A stretch of DNA of 64,000 nucleotides from Corynebacterium sanguinis (GTDB lineage Bacteria; Actinomycetota; Actinomycetes; Mycobacteriales; Mycobacteriaceae), in the NCBI RefSeq assembly GCF_007641235.1, contig NZ_CP038157.1, positions 806,001 through 870,000 on the forward strand. The letters run 5' to 3'. The position numbers and the translations under genes were made by a program. The notes below the pieces were generated by a model that was not told where the DNA came from, did not search any database, and saw only the letters and a program-made list of their open reading frames with translations. Shown here one piece after another: positions 63,031 to 64,000 of this stretch (within the stretch, counting starts at the first letter, position 1; every line of letters starts with the position of its first letter).

Positions 63031-63036
63031 AGGATA
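63031..63036 (-). promoter_or_regulatory. -10 box of the leaderless pRiA4b-like gene
   Basis: TATCCT on the minus strand, 8 nt before the ATG at 63022. Confidence 0.42.
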
Positions 63037-63099
63037 CTGCGCTCGGCGGATCTCGCTCGGCGGCGAAGGGGCCTTGCGCAATGACGTGTACACGTGCAG

Positions 63100-64000
63100 C
63101 TAGTTTTCGTCCTCCCCGCGCGCGACGGGCGCGGGGTTGACCCGCGGCCTGATCTCGGCGTTGGGCAGCTCCGGCGCCGGCAGCCACGCCATCCCGTCGG
63201 CGTTGGCGTCGGGCCCGCCACGGCCAACGTAGCCCTCTACAACCCCGAAGCGCTCGGAGCGCTCCTGCCACTGGTTGCGTGCTTCGACGATCTCGGCGTG
63301 GTCGCGGCCGACGAAGTTCCACCACATAAGGATGTCCTCGGTAAATGGCTCGCCGCCGATCAGCACGGCCAGCGCCTCGGCGTCGGTGGTGTTGGTCAGG
63401 TTCAGCTCGGTGGCGCCGACTCCGGTGTAGCCGATCGCACCGCGCGGCAGGCTTACGCCCTCCAGAGCCAGGCCGTCAACGTCCGCCAGGACGCCGTGCT
63501 CGAAGGCGGGATCGACGGCGAAGGTCACGCTGTCGCCCGGCGCGAGGCGGAACTGCGCGCCGACGAGCGAGGTAAACGTCTCAATCGGGCTTCTCTGCCC
63601 GAGCAGATTGCCGATGAATACGTGTGCTGTGGAGCTGGAGGCGTCGTCAAGCGAAAGTGCGTTGGGCGCGTAGTGCTCGAACTGGCGCGGCGCGGTGCTG
63701 CGCGCCGTTTCGGGCAGGGCGAGCCAAAGCTGCACGCCGTGAAGCGTGGTGGTTTCGGGCGTGGACGTCTCGGAGTGACAGATGCCGTAGCCGGAGGTCA
63801 TGAGGTTGATCTCGGCGGGGCGGACGATCCCGCGGTTGCCGCCGGAGTCGATGTGCTGGATCTCACCGGAAAACAGCCAGGACACGGTCTGCAAACCGGT
63901 GTGCGGGTGCGGGGCGACGTCCATGCCGCCGGTGGCTGCAACGTCGTCGGGGCCGTAGTGGTCCACGAAGCACCACGCGCCGATCAGGGAGCGCTTGCGC
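63100..64000 (-). CDS. Pirin family protein, N-terminus beyond the window
   Basis: A bicupin protein of which about 300 residues are visible; the frame continues past 64000. The pirin entry motif RKRSLIGAWCFVDHYGPDD is followed by the metal-binding histidines in APHPHTGLQTVSWLFSGEIQH and ICHSE. A C-terminal pirin domain has a second cupin (GGEPFTEDILMWWNFVGR). Some pirins are quercetinases; the function here is unknown. Confidence 0.9.
   Translation of the reverse strand, partial: RKRSLIGAWCFVDHYGPDDVAATGGMDVAPHPHTGLQTVSWLFSGEIQHIDSGGNRGIVRPAEINLMTSGYGICHSETSTPETTTLHGVQLWLALPETARSTAPRQFEHYAPNALSLDDASSSTAHVFIGNLLGQRSPIETFTSLVGAQFRLAPGDSVTFAVDPAFEHGVLADVDGLALEGVSLPRGAIGYTGVGATELNLTNTTDAEALAVLIGGEPFTEDILMWWNFVGRDHAEIVEARNQWQERSERFGVVEGYVGRGGPDANADGMAWLPAPELPNAEIRPRVNPAPVARGEDEN

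Overview
The window is an origin-proximal chromosomal segment of a high-GC Corynebacterium-type actinomycete. The evidence is the gene order gyrB-dciA-recF-dnaN-dnaA (all minus) meeting rpmH-rnpA-yidD-yidC-rsmG-parA-parB (plus), followed by the block characteristic of the Mycobacteriales: cwlM, trxA, trxB, sigM, murJ with a pseudokinase-like tail, a DUF6049 protein, a Nudix protein and pcnA. Many genes start with GTG, and many have a TANNNT -10 box only 5-8 nt before the start codon, the signature of leaderless transcription. The exact species cannot be read from the sequence.

Layout. 1-6.2 kb: replication initiation genes, with DnaA-box-rich gaps on both sides of dnaA (the oriC region). 6.2-11.4 kb: ribosomal protein L34, RNase P protein, membrane insertion (YidD/YidC), 16S rRNA methyltransferase and ParAB segregation. 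11.4-26.7 kb: envelope and redox block (CwlM, thioredoxin system, SigM, MurJ, DUF6049, Nudix, CCA-adding enzyme, YqgE). Between trxB and sigM lies an HNH (DUF222) gene split by an IS256-family element with an exact 8-bp target duplication. 26.7-35.3 kb: a small unknown gene bracketed by parS-like sites, an SBF-type transporter, a Rieske lipoprotein, and the trp operon (trpL-E-G-D-CF-B-A) with a Trp-Trp-Trp leader peptide. 35.3-44.4 kb: transport and metabolic genes (SdpI-like, DAACS symporter, sugar-type ABC ATPase, alpha/beta hydrolase, DUF5129-like protein, acyl-CoA dehydrogenase, MFS transporter). 44.5-52.7 kb is accessory DNA: a GmrSD-like DUF262/DUF1524 gene, an arsenic cluster (arsC, acr3, arsR, arsO), a 5'-truncated secreted-protein gene, and an IS3-family element containing an IS30-family element. 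52.8-64 kb: gldA and dhaKL for glycerol use, leuS, a membrane protein, an AcuI-like reductase, two DUF202 proteins, a pRiA4b ORF-3-like protein and a partial pirin.

How it works together. DnaA, DnaN, RecF and DciA act at the origin. ParA and ParB act on the six parS sites seen here (26.7-44.4 kb, one inside trpCF). The ars cluster has a divergent promoter embedded in a large dyad. gldA and dhaKL diverge from one 97-bp gap. I found no CRISPR array, no tRNA or rRNA gene and no convincing new multi-gene system. The most notable points are the arrangement of the parS sites, the IS insertions that can be reconstructed to the base, the trp leader and the recurring leaderless promoters.
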